From positions 1 to 50,493 of the forward strand of contig JAFTDE010000003.1 in NCBI GenBank assembly GCA_017454335.1: a stretch of DNA of 50,493 bases. The letters are read 5' to 3'. Positions 38,181 through 47,346 of this stretch are shown here, in pieces. Below the pieces are notes generated by a model. That model ran no database searches and was not told the origin of the DNA. It saw only the letters and a list, made by a program, of their open reading frames with translations. Numbering within the stretch: position 1 is the first letter of the stretch; every line of letters starts with the position of its first letter. Source of the DNA: Bacteroidales bacterium (GTDB lineage Bacteria; Bacteroidota; Bacteroidia; Bacteroidales; UBA932). Made by a program: the position numbers and the translations under genes.

Positions 38181-38975
38181 ATGCGTTACGCCATTACCCT
38201 TTCCTATTCCGGTGCGGATTTCTGCGGCTGGCAAATCCAGCCCCGGGATCCTTCCGTGCAAGCCGGGCTCGAGCACGCGCTGTCCACCCTGCTGGGGACA
38301 CCCATCCGTGTCACGGGCGCAGGGCGCACGGACACCGGTGTCAACGCCGTCGGCTATGTGGCACATTTTGACGCGCCTGAGCCTTTCGACGCCGCCCAGA
38401 TGCGCTACAAATTGAATGCCATCCTACCTGCTTCGATCGCCGTGCTGGACCTCCGTGAAAGCGCGGAGGATTTCCATGCCCGCTTCGACGCCCGATGCCG
38501 CGAATATACATATTTTTTGCATACGGTGAAGGACCCTTTCGTCGCCGCGTTCTCCTACCGCTGCCCTTACCGCCTGGATTTCAAGCGGATGAACGAGGCG
38601 GCGCGCGCCCTGGCCGGGACGCACGATTTCAGCTGCTTCGAGAAAGTCGGCGGGGACAACAAGACCTCCGTCTGCACCGTGTCCGAAGCCTTCTGGGCCC
38701 CCTACACCCCGACCATCTCCGCCGGAGGCCTGTTCCCCCGGCAGGACAGCTCCGCCTCATACTGGTACTTCCGTATCGCAGCGGACCGCTTCCTGCGGAA
38801 CATGGTCCGCGCCATTGTCGGCACGTTGCTTGAAGTAGGAAGGGGCAGACGGACCGTGGAGGAGTTCACCGCACTGGTCACGGACACCCCGCAGGAAGGC
38901 GCGCTGCCGGCACGCTGCCTGGCCGGCGAATCCGTCCCCGGGCACGCCCTTTTCCTGTCCGGAATTGATTATTGA
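38181..38975 (+). CDS. truA: tRNA pseudouridine(38-40) synthase TruA
   Basis: 264-aa enzyme that isomerises uridines 38-40 in the tRNA anticodon arm. The start MRYAITLSYSGADFCGWQIQ at 38181 is the family N-terminus; an in-frame ATG seven codons earlier overlaps a TATTTTTG box (38164-38171). The catalytic Asp is in GAGRTDTGVNAVGYVAHFD. Other landmarks are REYTYFLHTVKDPF, AGTHDFSCFEK, and FRIAADRFLRNMVRAIVGTL near the end. If the TATTTTTG is the real -7 box, the mRNA would be nearly leaderless. Confidence 0.95.
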   Translation: MRYAITLSYSGADFCGWQIQPRDPSVQAGLEHALSTLLGTPIRVTGAGRTDTGVNAVGYVAHFDAPEPFDAAQMRYKLNAILPASIAVLDLRESAEDFHARFDARCREYTYFLHTVKDPFVAAFSYRCPYRLDFKRMNEAARALAGTHDFSCFEKVGGDNKTSVCTVSEAFWAPYTPTISAGGLFPRQDSSASYWYFRIAADRFLRNMVRAIVGTLLEVGRGRRTVEEFTALVTDTPQEGALPARCLAGESVPGHALFLSGIDY

Positions 38976-39001
38976 GAATTGCGGTATTTTTGTTATCTTT
39001 G
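38971..39001 (+). promoter_or_regulatory. Promoter of the exbB-exbD-tonB cluster
   Basis: ATTG (38971-38974), a 19-nt spacer and TATCTTTG (38994-39001) fit the Bacteroidota consensus with one change at -33. The -33 box overlaps the truA stop codon. Predicted start is near 39008, 30 nt before the exbB ATG. Confidence 0.65.
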
Positions 39002-39037
39002 CAAGATATTATAGACTTATAAATAAAAATCAACGAT

Positions 39038-39742
39038 ATGCTTCTGTATTTACTCCAAACTGACATCCCTGAACTCGTCGAGGCCGTGCCCGTCCAGCAG
39101 GAGATGTCGTTCTCGCTGATCGACATGGCCGCGAAGGGCGGCTGGCTGATGATCGTGCTGGTCATCCTGTCCCTGATCGCCATCTACCTGTTCGGCAAGA
39201 AACTGTGGATGATCAACCACGCCGCCAAGGTGGACAAGGACTTCATGATGGACATCCGCGACTACATCCACGACGGCAAGCTCAAGTCCGCGCAGACCCT
39301 GTGCTCGAAGTCGGACACCCCCGTCGCCCGCATGGTCGAGGCGGGAATCGCCCACATCGGACGCCCGCTCAGTGACATCCAGGCCGCCGTCGAGAACGTC
39401 GGCAACGTCGAGGTCGCCCGCCTGGAGAAGGGACTTCCCTACCTGGCCACGATCGCCGGCGGCGCCCCGATGATCGGTTTCCTCGGAACCGTCATCGGCA
39501 TGGTGCAGGCCTTCTTCAACATGTCCCAGGCCGGCAACAACATCGACATCACCCTGCTGTCCAGCGGCATCTACACCGCCATGATCACCACGGTCGGCGG
39601 ACTGATCGTCGGTATCCTCGCCTACTTCGGGTACAACTTCCTGTCGGCGCGCGTTTCCGACATCGTCTTCAAGATGGAGAGCTCGACCATCGAGTTCATG
39701 GACCTGCTGAACGAACCCACCGGAAACAAGACGGAGGCATAA
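39038..39742 (+). CDS. exbB: ExbB/TolQ/MotA-family proton channel
   Basis: 234-aa inner-membrane protein that, with ExbD, uses the proton gradient to energise TonB. Three membrane segments are visible: about 36-52 (LMIVLVILSLIAIYLFG), 136-156 (ATIAGGAPMIGFLGTVIGMV) and 176-200 (GIYTAMITTVGGLIVGILAY). The conserved pore stretch GFLGTVIGMVQAF and the AMITTVGGL Thr residues are present. It is first in a tight exbB-exbD-tonB unit (1-nt gap to exbD). The short extended N-terminus lacks a signal peptide, as in many Bacteroidota copies. The substrate receptor partners lie elsewhere in the genome. Confidence 0.93.
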   Translation: MLLYLLQTDIPELVEAVPVQQEMSFSLIDMAAKGGWLMIVLVILSLIAIYLFGKKLWMINHAAKVDKDFMMDIRDYIHDGKLKSAQTLCSKSDTPVARMVEAGIAHIGRPLSDIQAAVENVGNVEVARLEKGLPYLATIAGGAPMIGFLGTVIGMVQAFFNMSQAGNNIDITLLSSGIYTAMITTVGGLIVGILAYFGYNFLSARVSDIVFKMESSTIEFMDLLNEPTGNKTEA

Positions 39743-39743
39743 G

Positions 39744-40154
39744 ATGGCACTCAAGAGAATTACCAAGGCGGATCCCAACATCTCGATGTCGTCGATGACC
39801 GACATCGTGTTCCTGCTGCTGATCTTCTTCCTGGTGACGTCCACGCTGGTGAACCCGAACGCCCTCAAGCTCCTGCTGCCGAAGAGCACGGGACAGGTCG
39901 GCGCCAAGGCCACCGTGAGCGTCTCCATCAAGGACTGGGGCGAGGACCGCTATACCTACCACATCAACGGGGACGAGACGCCGGTGCCCTTCGAGATGGT
40001 CGAAGACCTGCTGATCGAACAACTGCAGCAGGAGGAGGACCCCACTTTCTCCATCTACTCGGACCAGAGCGTTCCGGTCGGGGAGATCGTCTCCGTGATG
40101 AACATCGCCAAACGCAACCACTACAAGGTCATCCTGGCCACACAACCCGAATAA
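39744..40154 (+). CDS. exbD: ExbD/TolR-family energy-transduction protein
   Basis: 136-aa single-pass inner-membrane protein. After a short cytoplasmic start, one helix carries the essential membrane Asp in SSMTDIVFLLLIFFLVTSTL (near 17-36), the residue that takes part in proton flow. The periplasmic domain is rich in beta structure and ends in NIAKRNHYKVILATQPE, typical of the family. It starts 1 nt after exbB and stops directly before the TonB start. Confidence 0.93.
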   Translation: MALKRITKADPNISMSSMTDIVFLLLIFFLVTSTLVNPNALKLLLPKSTGQVGAKATVSVSIKDWGEDRYTYHINGDETPVPFEMVEDLLIEQLQQEEDPTFSIYSDQSVPVGEIVSVMNIAKRNHYKVILATQPE

Positions 40155-40934
40155 ATGCAAGAGTATCTGAGACAGCGCAGGCAGCGTGAACGCAATGCCA
40201 TCCTGACCGGGGTCCTGCTGACCCTGGCCCTGCACGGCGGTGCGCTGGTGCTGGTCTCTTTCACGGGTCTGAAGTACCTGTATCCCCCGCCGGCGGAGAC
40301 CACCATGCTGATCGATTTCGAGCAGGAGCCCGTCGAACTGCGCCAGCAGGTCGCCACGCAGGTGCGCGGGGAGGACGTGGACCGCGAAGCGCCGGTCAAT
40401 CTGGTCCAGCGCAGCGAATCCCCCTACACGGTGACGGAGCAGAACCTGACGCCCGCGACCCGGCCGGATGATTTCGGCGACGTCGACGTCCCGACCCCGC
40501 CGGAGCCCGAACAGCCCGCCCTGGATCCGCGGGCCTCGTTCCCGGGCATGGCGCGCCGCGACACCTCCATCACGGCCCCGCATTCCGCTTCCGAGAGTTC
40601 GGATACATACAAGGCGGGCCAGTCCAAGGGCAACACCACTTCCGGCAACCCCGAGGGCAAGCCGAACGCCCACCTGAAGGGCCGCACGGTCAACGGCAAC
40701 CTGCCCGTGCCCAATTATACGATCCAGGAATCCGGCATCGTCGTGGTGACGATCTGGGTGGACCAGTACGGAACGGTCCAGAAGGCCGTTCCCGGCGCGG
40801 ACGGCACGACGGTTACCAACAGCACGCTGTGGAACGCCGCCCGCAAAGCCGCCATGGAAACGAAATTCAACATGAGTGCCGATGCTCCTGCCCTGCAGGA
40901 AGGCACCATTACATACATTTTCAATTTAAAATAA
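40155..40934 (+). CDS. tonB: TonB-type energy transducer
   Basis: 259-aa periplasm-spanning protein. A membrane anchor lies near residues 16-37 (ILTGVLLTLALHGGALVLVS), followed by a proline- and acid-rich linker (VPTPPEPEQPALDPR), and a C-terminal TonB-like domain (about 185-259; GIVVVTIWVDQYGTVQKAVP, ARKAAMETKFN). It would carry energy from ExbB-ExbD to outer-membrane receptors. The ATG directly follows the exbD stop codon. Like other Bacteroidota transducers the C-terminal domain is of the short TonB family type with YIFNLK at the end. Confidence 0.9.
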   Translation: MQEYLRQRRQRERNAILTGVLLTLALHGGALVLVSFTGLKYLYPPPAETTMLIDFEQEPVELRQQVATQVRGEDVDREAPVNLVQRSESPYTVTEQNLTPATRPDDFGDVDVPTPPEPEQPALDPRASFPGMARRDTSITAPHSASESSDTYKAGQSKGNTTSGNPEGKPNAHLKGRTVNGNLPVPNYTIQESGIVVVTIWVDQYGTVQKAVPGADGTTVTNSTLWNAARKAAMETKFNMSADAPALQEGTITYIFNLK

Positions 40935-40953
40935 TGACGTGAGTCATTCGATT

Positions 40954-42375
40954 ATGGACGAAGGTATTACCAAGAACGGCCGCAAACTCAGGCCGAGAAA
41001 GAAAGTCGGTTCTTCGAAGGAAATCGCGGATCACCGCAATTACGAAGACCAGCAGCGCCGCGCCGGCGAACACCGCCCCTACGGCGAGAACAGATACTAT
41101 GGCGACCGCCGCGAAGGCGACGCGCATAGAAGCAACTACGGCGAACGCCGGAACTATGGAGAACACCGCCCCTACGGCGAGCGCCGTCCCTACGGTGAAC
41201 ACCGCAGCAGTTACGGCGAACATCGCTCTTACAACGACCAGCACAGTTTCAACAGCCAGCCGCAGCCGTACACGCCCGGCGAGCGCCGCGGTTTCGAGCC
41301 GCCGCGTCCGCGTTCGGAGCGCCGCAGCTACGAGGCCCGTGACGACCAGCAGCCCCGCTACAACAACAATTACGGCGAACACCGCGCCTATGACAATCCG
41401 CGCCCGTACGGCGAGCGCCGCTCCTATGGCGAGGGCCGTCCTTACGGAGACCGCCGCGAAGGTGGCGATCGCAGGAGCTACGGCGCGCAGCGCGGCCCCG
41501 GACAGGGCTACCGCAAACCTGCGGGCAAGCGCCCGGCTGCCAATAAAGGGAAAAAGCCCATCTTCGGCAAGGCTGCCGACGCCGGCATCTCCCGCATGAT
41601 CAGCCGCAAACCGGTTCCCGAATATTCCGACAACGACAATGTGATGATCCCGGTCAAGGAGGAAATCCGCCTGAACCGTTTCATCGCCAATTCCGGCGTG
41701 TGCTCGCGCCGCGAAGCCGACACCTACATCCAGGCCGGTGTCGTCACCGTCAACGGTGAGGTCGTGACGGAACTGGGCACCAAGATCAATGTCTATACCG
41801 ACGACGTCCGCTTCAACGGCGAGCGTCTGAAGGGCGAGGAGAAGGTATACATCGTGATGAACAAGCCCAAGGGCTATGTCACGACGACCAGCGACCCGCA
41901 CGCCGAGAAGACCGTGATCGACCTGCTGAAGGGCTGCGACGCCCGCGTGTTCCCGGTCGGACGGCTGGACAAGGCCACGACAGGGGTGCTGATGTTCACC
42001 AACGACGGCGAGATCGCCGAACGGCTGACCCATCCCTCGTACGACAAGAAGAAGATCTACCAGGTCCTGCTGGACCACGAACTGACCCAGGAGGACCACG
42101 ACAAGATCCTCGCCGGGGTCGAGCTGAACGACGGCCCGGTGGCCGCGGACGAGCTGGAATTCATCGAGGACGGCGACCACCGCAAACTCGGCATCGAAAT
42201 CCATTCCGGCAAGAACCGCATCGTGCGCCGCATCTTCGAATCCCTCGGATACAGTGTCCGCGCCCTGGACCGCGTGTACTTCGCCGGGCTGACCAAGAAG
42301 GGACTCAAGAAGGGCGAATGGCGCTTCCTGACCGAAGGTGAAGTCAATATCCTGAAAATGGGGGCTTACGTATAA
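40954..42375 (+). CDS. RluB/RsuA-family rRNA pseudouridine synthase with long disordered N-terminus
   Basis: 473-aa enzyme that makes a pseudouridine in rRNA (RluB-like, large subunit, by family). The start MDEGITKNGRKLRPRKK at 40954 is preferred; a GTG 15 nt earlier is possible. Residues 1 to about 235 are a disordered extension of repeated Tyr-Gly-Glu-(Arg/His)-Arg units (YGEHRPYGERRPYGEHRSS). The S4 RNA-binding domain follows (IRLNRFIANSGVCSRREAD), then the synthase domain with catalytic Asp in VGRLDKATTGVLMFTND (near 335) and KIYQVLLDHELTQ. The extension is common in Bacteroidota RluB and probably binds RNA. Its stop overlaps the era start (TAATG). Confidence 0.92.
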   Translation: MDEGITKNGRKLRPRKKVGSSKEIADHRNYEDQQRRAGEHRPYGENRYYGDRREGDAHRSNYGERRNYGEHRPYGERRPYGEHRSSYGEHRSYNDQHSFNSQPQPYTPGERRGFEPPRPRSERRSYEARDDQQPRYNNNYGEHRAYDNPRPYGERRSYGEGRPYGDRREGGDRRSYGAQRGPGQGYRKPAGKRPAANKGKKPIFGKAADAGISRMISRKPVPEYSDNDNVMIPVKEEIRLNRFIANSGVCSRREADTYIQAGVVTVNGEVVTELGTKINVYTDDVRFNGERLKGEEKVYIVMNKPKGYVTTTSDPHAEKTVIDLLKGCDARVFPVGRLDKATTGVLMFTNDGEIAERLTHPSYDKKKIYQVLLDHELTQEDHDKILAGVELNDGPVAADELEFIEDGDHRKLGIEIHSGKNRIVRRIFESLGYSVRALDRVYFAGLTKKGLKKGEWRFLTEGEVNILKMGAYV

Positions 42376-43256
42376 TGGCGCATCGTTCCGGTTTCGTCAA
42401 CATCATCGGCAACCCCAATGTCGGCAAGTCCACGCTGATGAACGCGCTGGTCGGGGAACGGCTGTCCATCGTGACCGCCAAGGCCCAGACCACGCGGCAC
42501 CGCATCATGGGCATCGTCAACGGCGAGGACTGGCAGATCGTGTATTCCGACACCCCGGGCATCCTCAAGCCGAACTACCGCCTGCAGCAGAACATGATGA
42601 ATTTCGTGGACGGAGCCATCGGGGACGCCGACGTCATCCTGTACGTCACCGACACGGTGGAGAAAGGCGACAAGAACTCCGAATATGTGGAGAAGCTGCG
42701 CAGCCTCGCGTGCCCGGTCATCATCGTGCTGAACAAGATCGACCTCAGCAGCCAGGACCAGGTCGTCGCCTTGATGCAGCAGTGGCAGCAGCAGGTTCCC
42801 GCCGCGACCGTCATCCCGGCCTCGGCCCGCGAGCACTTCAACCTCGACTCCATCCTGGAGGCCGTGGTTTCCAAGCTGCCCGAGTGCCCCCCGTGGTACG
42901 ACAAGGACACGTTCACCGACCGCAACCTCCGCTTCTTCGCCTCGGAGATCATCCGGGAAAAGATCCTGCTGAACTACAAGGAGGAGATTCCGTACAGCTG
43001 CGAAGTGGCTGTCGAATCCTTCCGCGAAGGCGAGGAGCGTTATGATATCAGCGCCGTCATCTACGTGATGCGCGAGTCCCAGAAGGGCATCGTCATCGGC
43101 AAGAAAGGCGCCGCGCTGAAGAAAGTGGGCACCGCAGCCCGCATCGATATGGAGGATTTCTTCCAGAAGAAGGTCTTCCTGGAACTGTTCGTCAAGGTCG
43201 ATCCCGACTGGCGGGAGAGCCGGCGCGAACTGCGCAAATTCGGATATGAAGATTAA
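42375..43256 (+). CDS. era: GTPase Era
   Basis: 293-aa GTPase that binds the 3' end of 16S rRNA and helps mature the small ribosomal subunit. G motifs are intact: GNPNVGKST (G1), QTTRHRI (G2), DTPG (G3), NKID (G4) and the SAR stretch (G5). The C-terminal KH domain has GIVIGKKGAALKKVGTAARI. Length is normal. The ATG overlaps the rluB stop by one base, so two rRNA-maturation genes are coupled. parC starts within 7 nt of the era stop. Confidence 0.96.
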   Translation: MAHRSGFVNIIGNPNVGKSTLMNALVGERLSIVTAKAQTTRHRIMGIVNGEDWQIVYSDTPGILKPNYRLQQNMMNFVDGAIGDADVILYVTDTVEKGDKNSEYVEKLRSLACPVIIVLNKIDLSSQDQVVALMQQWQQQVPAATVIPASAREHFNLDSILEAVVSKLPECPPWYDKDTFTDRNLRFFASEIIREKILLNYKEEIPYSCEVAVESFREGEERYDISAVIYVMRESQKGIVIGKKGAALKKVGTAARIDMEDFFQKKVFLELFVKVDPDWRESRRELRKFGYED

Positions 43257-43262
43257 GTGAGT

Positions 43263-46112
43263 ATGAGCGAAGAATTCGAAGAGATCATCGATGACGAGCA
43301 GCCCGTCACCGCAGAGGACGCACCCGCCGAAGGCGAAGCCTCGGGCAAGTACGACCGTCTGCTGGGCAGCGACTCGCGCAAGTTCAAGCTGTCGGGTATG
43401 TTCAAGGACTGGTTCCTGGACTACTCGTCCTATGTGATCCTGCAGCGGGCCGTTCCGCACATCGTGGACGGACTCAAGCCCGTCCAGCGGCGCGTCCTGC
43501 ACGCCATGTACAAGATGGACGACGGGGCCTTCACCAAGGTCGCGAACATCGTGGGACAGGCGATGCAGTACCACCCGCACGGCGACCAGTCCATCCTCGG
43601 CGCCCTGGTCCAGTTGGGCCAGAAAGGCTTCACCGTGGACTGCCAGGGCAACTGGGGCAACATCCTCACCGGCGACAGCAACGCCGCTCCGCGTTACATC
43701 GAAGCCCGGCTGAGCAAGTTCGCCAAGGAGGTCGTCTTCGATCCGAAGATCACCCATACCATGAAGTCCTACGACGGACGCAACGACGAACCGACCGAAC
43801 TGCCGGTCCGCTTTCCGCTCCTGCTGGCGCAGGGCACCGAAGGCATCGCCGTCGGTATGGCTTCGAAGATTCTTCCGCACAACTTCAACGAACTGCTGGA
43901 CGCTTCGGTCGCCATCCTTGAAGGGCGCGACTACGAGTTGCTGCCGGACTTCCCCACCGGAGGTTCCGCCGACTGCTCGAAATACATGGACGGCGCCCGC
44001 GGCGGATCGGTCAAGATCCGCGCCCGGATCGAGAAGATTGACAAGAGCACCATCGCCATCACCGAGGTTCCCTACGGCAAGACGACGCACATGCTGATCG
44101 ATTCGATCCTGAAGGCCAAGGAGAAAGGCAAGATCAAGATCAAGAAGATCGAGGACATGACGACCGACAAGGTGGAGATCATGATCCACCTGCCGGGCGA
44201 CGTCTCGCCGGACAAGACGATCGACGCGCTGTACGCTTTCACGGACTGCGAGACCAACATCGCCCCGAACGCCTGCGTCATCGTGGACAACAAGCCGCAG
44301 TTCCTCTCCGTCAAGGACATCCTCCGCTACGACACCTTCCATACCCGCGACCTGCTGCGCGCCCAGCTGGAAATCCGCATGGGCGAACTCGAGAACGACT
44401 GGCACTACTCTTCGCTGGAACGCATCTTCTTCGAGAACCGCATCTACAAGGTGCTGGAGCAGGACCAGAAGGACTGGGAGACCCAGATTGCGGACGTGTT
44501 CGACCGGATGAAGGAGTACCAGGATTTCTTCCACCGCGAAATCGTGATGGAGGACATCCTCAAGCTGGTCGAGAAACCGGTGCGCAAGATCTCCAAGTTC
44601 GACACCAAGGCGGTGGACGAGAAGATCCTCGCCATCGAGGCCGAAATGCGCGAAGTCCAGGACAACATCGACCACATCGACCGCTACACCATCGACTGGT
44701 TCAAGAGCCTGAAGAAGAAATACGGCAAACAGTTCCCGCGCCTGACGGAGATCACCGGATTCGAGGCGATCGCCGCCACCAAGGTCGTGAACAACAACGC
44801 CAAGCTGATGGCCAACTACGCCGAAGGTTTCGTCGGATACGGTCTGAAACGGGACGAGGGCGTGGAGTACGTCTGCGACTGCTCCGACCTTTCGGAAATC
44901 ATCGTCATCCTGCGCGACGGCCGCTACACCGTCACCAAGATCAGCGAGAAGGCCTTCTTCGGCAAGGACATCCTCTACGCGGGGGTGTTCCACCGCGGCG
45001 ACGACCGGACCATCTACAACGTCATCTACCGGGACGGCAAGACCTCGGTCCACTACGCCAAGCGCTTCGCCATCACCTCGGTGACGCGTGACAAGGAATA
45101 CGACATCACCCTGGGTACGCCCGGATCCAAGATCCTCTGGTTCACGGCCAACCACAACGGGGAGGCGGAATCCGTCCGCATCTCCCTGCGGCCCCGGCCG
45201 AAGCTGAAGAAGACTTCGATGGAGTACGACTTCTCGCAGCTGGCCATCAAGGGACGCGCCTCGCGGGGCAACCTGGTCACCAAGTTCTCCATCAACCGCA
45301 TCACGCTGAAGTCCAAGGGTGTCTCCACCATCGCCGGCAAGGACATCTGGTACGACGTGGACATCCAGAAACTGAACGACGACGGACGCGGCCTGTACCT
45401 GGGCCAGTTCGAGGAAGGGGACAAGGTGCTGGCCGTCTTCAAGAACGGCACATTCTACACGACCTCCTTCGACCTGGTCAACAAGTACCAGGGCGAGGTG
45501 CTGCTGATCGAGAAGTACGACCCGGAGAAGACCTTCACCGCCCTGTACTGGGACGCCGGTGTCAAGTCCTTCTACGTCAAGCGTTTCTCCTTCCCGCTGA
45601 GTGACAACACGCCGATGAGTTTCATCGCCGAGGGAGCCAAGTCCTATCTCGTGGCGCTCAGCGCGGACAAGCATCCGCAGTACGAGATCACCTGGAAGCA
45701 GGCGGACAAAGCCCCCGACTGCGTGGACGCCGAAGAGTGGATCGCCAAGAAGGGCATCGCCGCGAAGGGCAAGAAATGCGCGGAACGCGGCGAGGTCAAA
45801 TCGGTCCGTTTCATCGAACCGCTGCACAAGCCCGAGGATGACCTGCCCGAAGAACCGGAAGAGGAAATGCCGGACGGCGAAGCCGCCGACAGCGCCGATC
45901 CGGATGCGGGAGCGGTCGAAGTGACTGCGGACGAGACGGCTGCGGGAGCGCCGGACGAGGCCATCGACCTGGACTTCGGGGCAACCCCGGACGGAGACCT
46001 CCCCGTCGTGGACCTGCCTGATCTGCCCGCCGACACTGGCAGCGGTACTGGCAGCCCTGCCAGCCCGATGGAACCCACCGAGCTGATCATCGAAGAACCG
46101 ACGCTGTTCTAA
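43263..46112 (+). CDS. parC: DNA topoisomerase IV subunit A (ParC; GyrA/ParC family)
   Basis: 949-aa type II topoisomerase A subunit that cuts and passes DNA to unlink replicated chromosomes. ATG at 43263 is chosen; a GTG two codons earlier is possible. The core begins SYVILQRAVPHIVDGLKPVQ, has the active-site Tyr in AAPRYIEARLS (near residue 145), and a C-terminal beta-pinwheel region. The Bacteroidota ParC type lacks the canonical gyrase box and ends in a long acidic tail (about 855-949) rich in Asp, Glu and Ala. It is 6 nt after era and converges on the next gene with a 1-nt gap. Confidence 0.92.
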   Translation: MSEEFEEIIDDEQPVTAEDAPAEGEASGKYDRLLGSDSRKFKLSGMFKDWFLDYSSYVILQRAVPHIVDGLKPVQRRVLHAMYKMDDGAFTKVANIVGQAMQYHPHGDQSILGALVQLGQKGFTVDCQGNWGNILTGDSNAAPRYIEARLSKFAKEVVFDPKITHTMKSYDGRNDEPTELPVRFPLLLAQGTEGIAVGMASKILPHNFNELLDASVAILEGRDYELLPDFPTGGSADCSKYMDGARGGSVKIRARIEKIDKSTIAITEVPYGKTTHMLIDSILKAKEKGKIKIKKIEDMTTDKVEIMIHLPGDVSPDKTIDALYAFTDCETNIAPNACVIVDNKPQFLSVKDILRYDTFHTRDLLRAQLEIRMGELENDWHYSSLERIFFENRIYKVLEQDQKDWETQIADVFDRMKEYQDFFHREIVMEDILKLVEKPVRKISKFDTKAVDEKILAIEAEMREVQDNIDHIDRYTIDWFKSLKKKYGKQFPRLTEITGFEAIAATKVVNNNAKLMANYAEGFVGYGLKRDEGVEYVCDCSDLSEIIVILRDGRYTVTKISEKAFFGKDILYAGVFHRGDDRTIYNVIYRDGKTSVHYAKRFAITSVTRDKEYDITLGTPGSKILWFTANHNGEAESVRISLRPRPKLKKTSMEYDFSQLAIKGRASRGNLVTKFSINRITLKSKGVSTIAGKDIWYDVDIQKLNDDGRGLYLGQFEEGDKVLAVFKNGTFYTTSFDLVNKYQGEVLLIEKYDPEKTFTALYWDAGVKSFYVKRFSFPLSDNTPMSFIAEGAKSYLVALSADKHPQYEITWKQADKAPDCVDAEEWIAKKGIAAKGKKCAERGEVKSVRFIEPLHKPEDDLPEEPEEEMPDGEAADSADPDAGAVEVTADETAAGAPDEAIDLDFGATPDGDLPVVDLPDLPADTGSGTGSPASPMEPTELIIEEPTLF

Positions 46113-46113
46113 A

Positions 46114-47217
46114 TTATTTCAAATGGATTTTGGCGAGGAAGTGCTCCGGGGCATCCTCGCCTTTTTTCATGATTTCCGGATGGGCAATCTTGGAGGCAAA
46201 ACACGCGGAGAACGCATCGATGGACTCCGGCAGGACCATTGTGTACAGGGTCTTTCCGGAAAGGGACAGGAAGAGAAAGTCTTTGCCGCTGAACGCATTC
46301 TGCAGACAGAACCAGCACCACTTGCCGTCCGGGCACTTCAGGCCGCAGTAGCGGGTGCTCTTTTGGGCGTGCGGCTCTTGTGTGATCACCTGGACAAGGG
46401 AATAACGCGTTCCTTCCTGGTATCCTGCAATCACCGCGAAACTGGATCCCAGCAGTAACTCAGCGCCCTCCATGCGGTCCTTTACTTTAAAGAATTGGTC
46501 ATCAATGGCATAATCGCCGAAATCAAAGACCAGATAAGGCGCGAACACGCCGTCTTTGAAGGAGTGAATTTCGTCACTGAACGAATCAATAAACAGGATG
46601 GTCCCATCCTTTGTTTCCGAAAAGACATCCCATCCCGCCATCAGGGAAAGGACCTCGTCTTCCGTCACCAGGTAAGGTGTCTGGGTTCCGTCGCCGGCCG
46701 TGAAAAGGACACGAGGAGAGCCCTTTTCCTGATAACCCCGGTAAGTCAGTATACCGTCCCCGACCAAATAGTACCCCATGCCGGGGTTCTGGATATCACA
46801 TTCCCGTAACGGTTCACCAGTGGTGGAGTAGACATCATATTTGCCCGTTTGTGTAAAAACAATGACAGAATCCCCCCGAACCTGCTCATTATGGATAGAA
46901 GGATACTCCAACGGGCCACGCCCCTTGGATCCGACGGTGTTGAGAAAAGACCCGTCCGCAGCATAACGGAAGATATTCAGGTTCTGATGATCAGCGAGGA
47001 TAAACCCGCCATCCGGCAGGAGTTTGATCGCCAGCATGGAACCCAGCAGATGATCTTCATCCTCTTCGATGGGGACCAACTCCACGGAAGAAACATGTTC
47101 CAGCAACGGCTCCTCGGACGGAACGATTTCCATTTTCACCGCATCCCCATTGCCTTTGTCCCGCGCGCATGCCGACAACAACAGCATCGCACACAATAGA
47201 ATCGATAATCTTCTCAT
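46114..47217 (-). CDS. 6-bladed beta-propeller lipoprotein
   Basis: 367-aa lipoprotein. The start at 47217 is set by a clear AGGAGG six nt upstream and by the signal MRRLSILLCAMLLLSAC with lipobox LSAC; longer in-frame starts exist at 47232 and 47319. The mature part shows propeller-like repeats of the Bacteroidota 6-bladed (BF3164/DUF4934-like) type: LLPDGGFILADHQNLNIFRY, AADGSFLNTVGSKGRGPLEY, and later blades. Such proteins are often surface or periplasmic and of unknown function. GC and codon use are lower than in parC. It converges on parC with a 1-nt gap and its upstream region is full of palindromes. Confidence 0.85.
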   Translation of the reverse strand: MRRLSILLCAMLLLSACARDKGNGDAVKMEIVPSEEPLLEHVSSVELVPIEEDEDHLLGSMLAIKLLPDGGFILADHQNLNIFRYAADGSFLNTVGSKGRGPLEYPSIHNEQVRGDSVIVFTQTGKYDVYSTTGEPLRECDIQNPGMGYYLVGDGILTYRGYQEKGSPRVLFTAGDGTQTPYLVTEDEVLSLMAGWDVFSETKDGTILFIDSFSDEIHSFKDGVFAPYLVFDFGDYAIDDQFFKVKDRMEGAELLLGSSFAVIAGYQEGTRYSLVQVITQEPHAQKSTRYCGLKCPDGKWCWFCLQNAFSGKDFLFLSLSGKTLYTMVLPESIDAFSACFASKIAHPEIMKKGEDAPEHFLAKIHLK

Positions 47218-47223
47218 AGAATT

Positions 47224-47229
47224 CCTCCT
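47224..47229 (-). promoter_or_regulatory. Shine-Dalgarno site for the propeller lipoprotein
   Basis: AGGAGG on the minus strand is 6 nt before the ATG at 47217. A full Shine-Dalgarno is unusual for Bacteroidota, where most genes lack one, and it decides between three in-frame starts. Confidence 0.6.
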
Positions 47230-47248
47230 CATTTTTGACTCATTTTGG

Positions 47249-47256
47249 CAAAAATA
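47249..47256 (-). promoter_or_regulatory. Possible -7 box of the propeller lipoprotein gene
   Basis: TATTTTTG on the minus strand matches TAnnTTTG, 31 nt before the ATG. No matching -33 TTTG is seen; a hairpin at 47267-47300 occupies the upstream region. Confidence 0.4.
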
Positions 47257-47266
47257 CAAAAAAGTA

Positions 47267-47300
47267 CCATTACTCGTGGCCATTTGTACACGAGTAGTGG
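47267..47300. repeat. Inverted repeat upstream of the propeller lipoprotein gene
   Basis: CCATTACTCGTG (47267-47278) and CACGAGTAGTGG (47289-47300) are inverse copies with one mismatch around a 10-nt loop. A G4T5 run follows on the plus strand, so a terminator or operator are both possible. Confidence 0.65.
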
Positions 47301-47346
47301 GGGTTTTTGTTTTTCGCAAAGGTACCGTTCCCCTTCGTCTTCCCCG

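Noticed and set aside
42366-45827. 1153-codon minus-strand ORF opposite era and parC
   Set aside because: Antisense shadow of two well-recognised genes.
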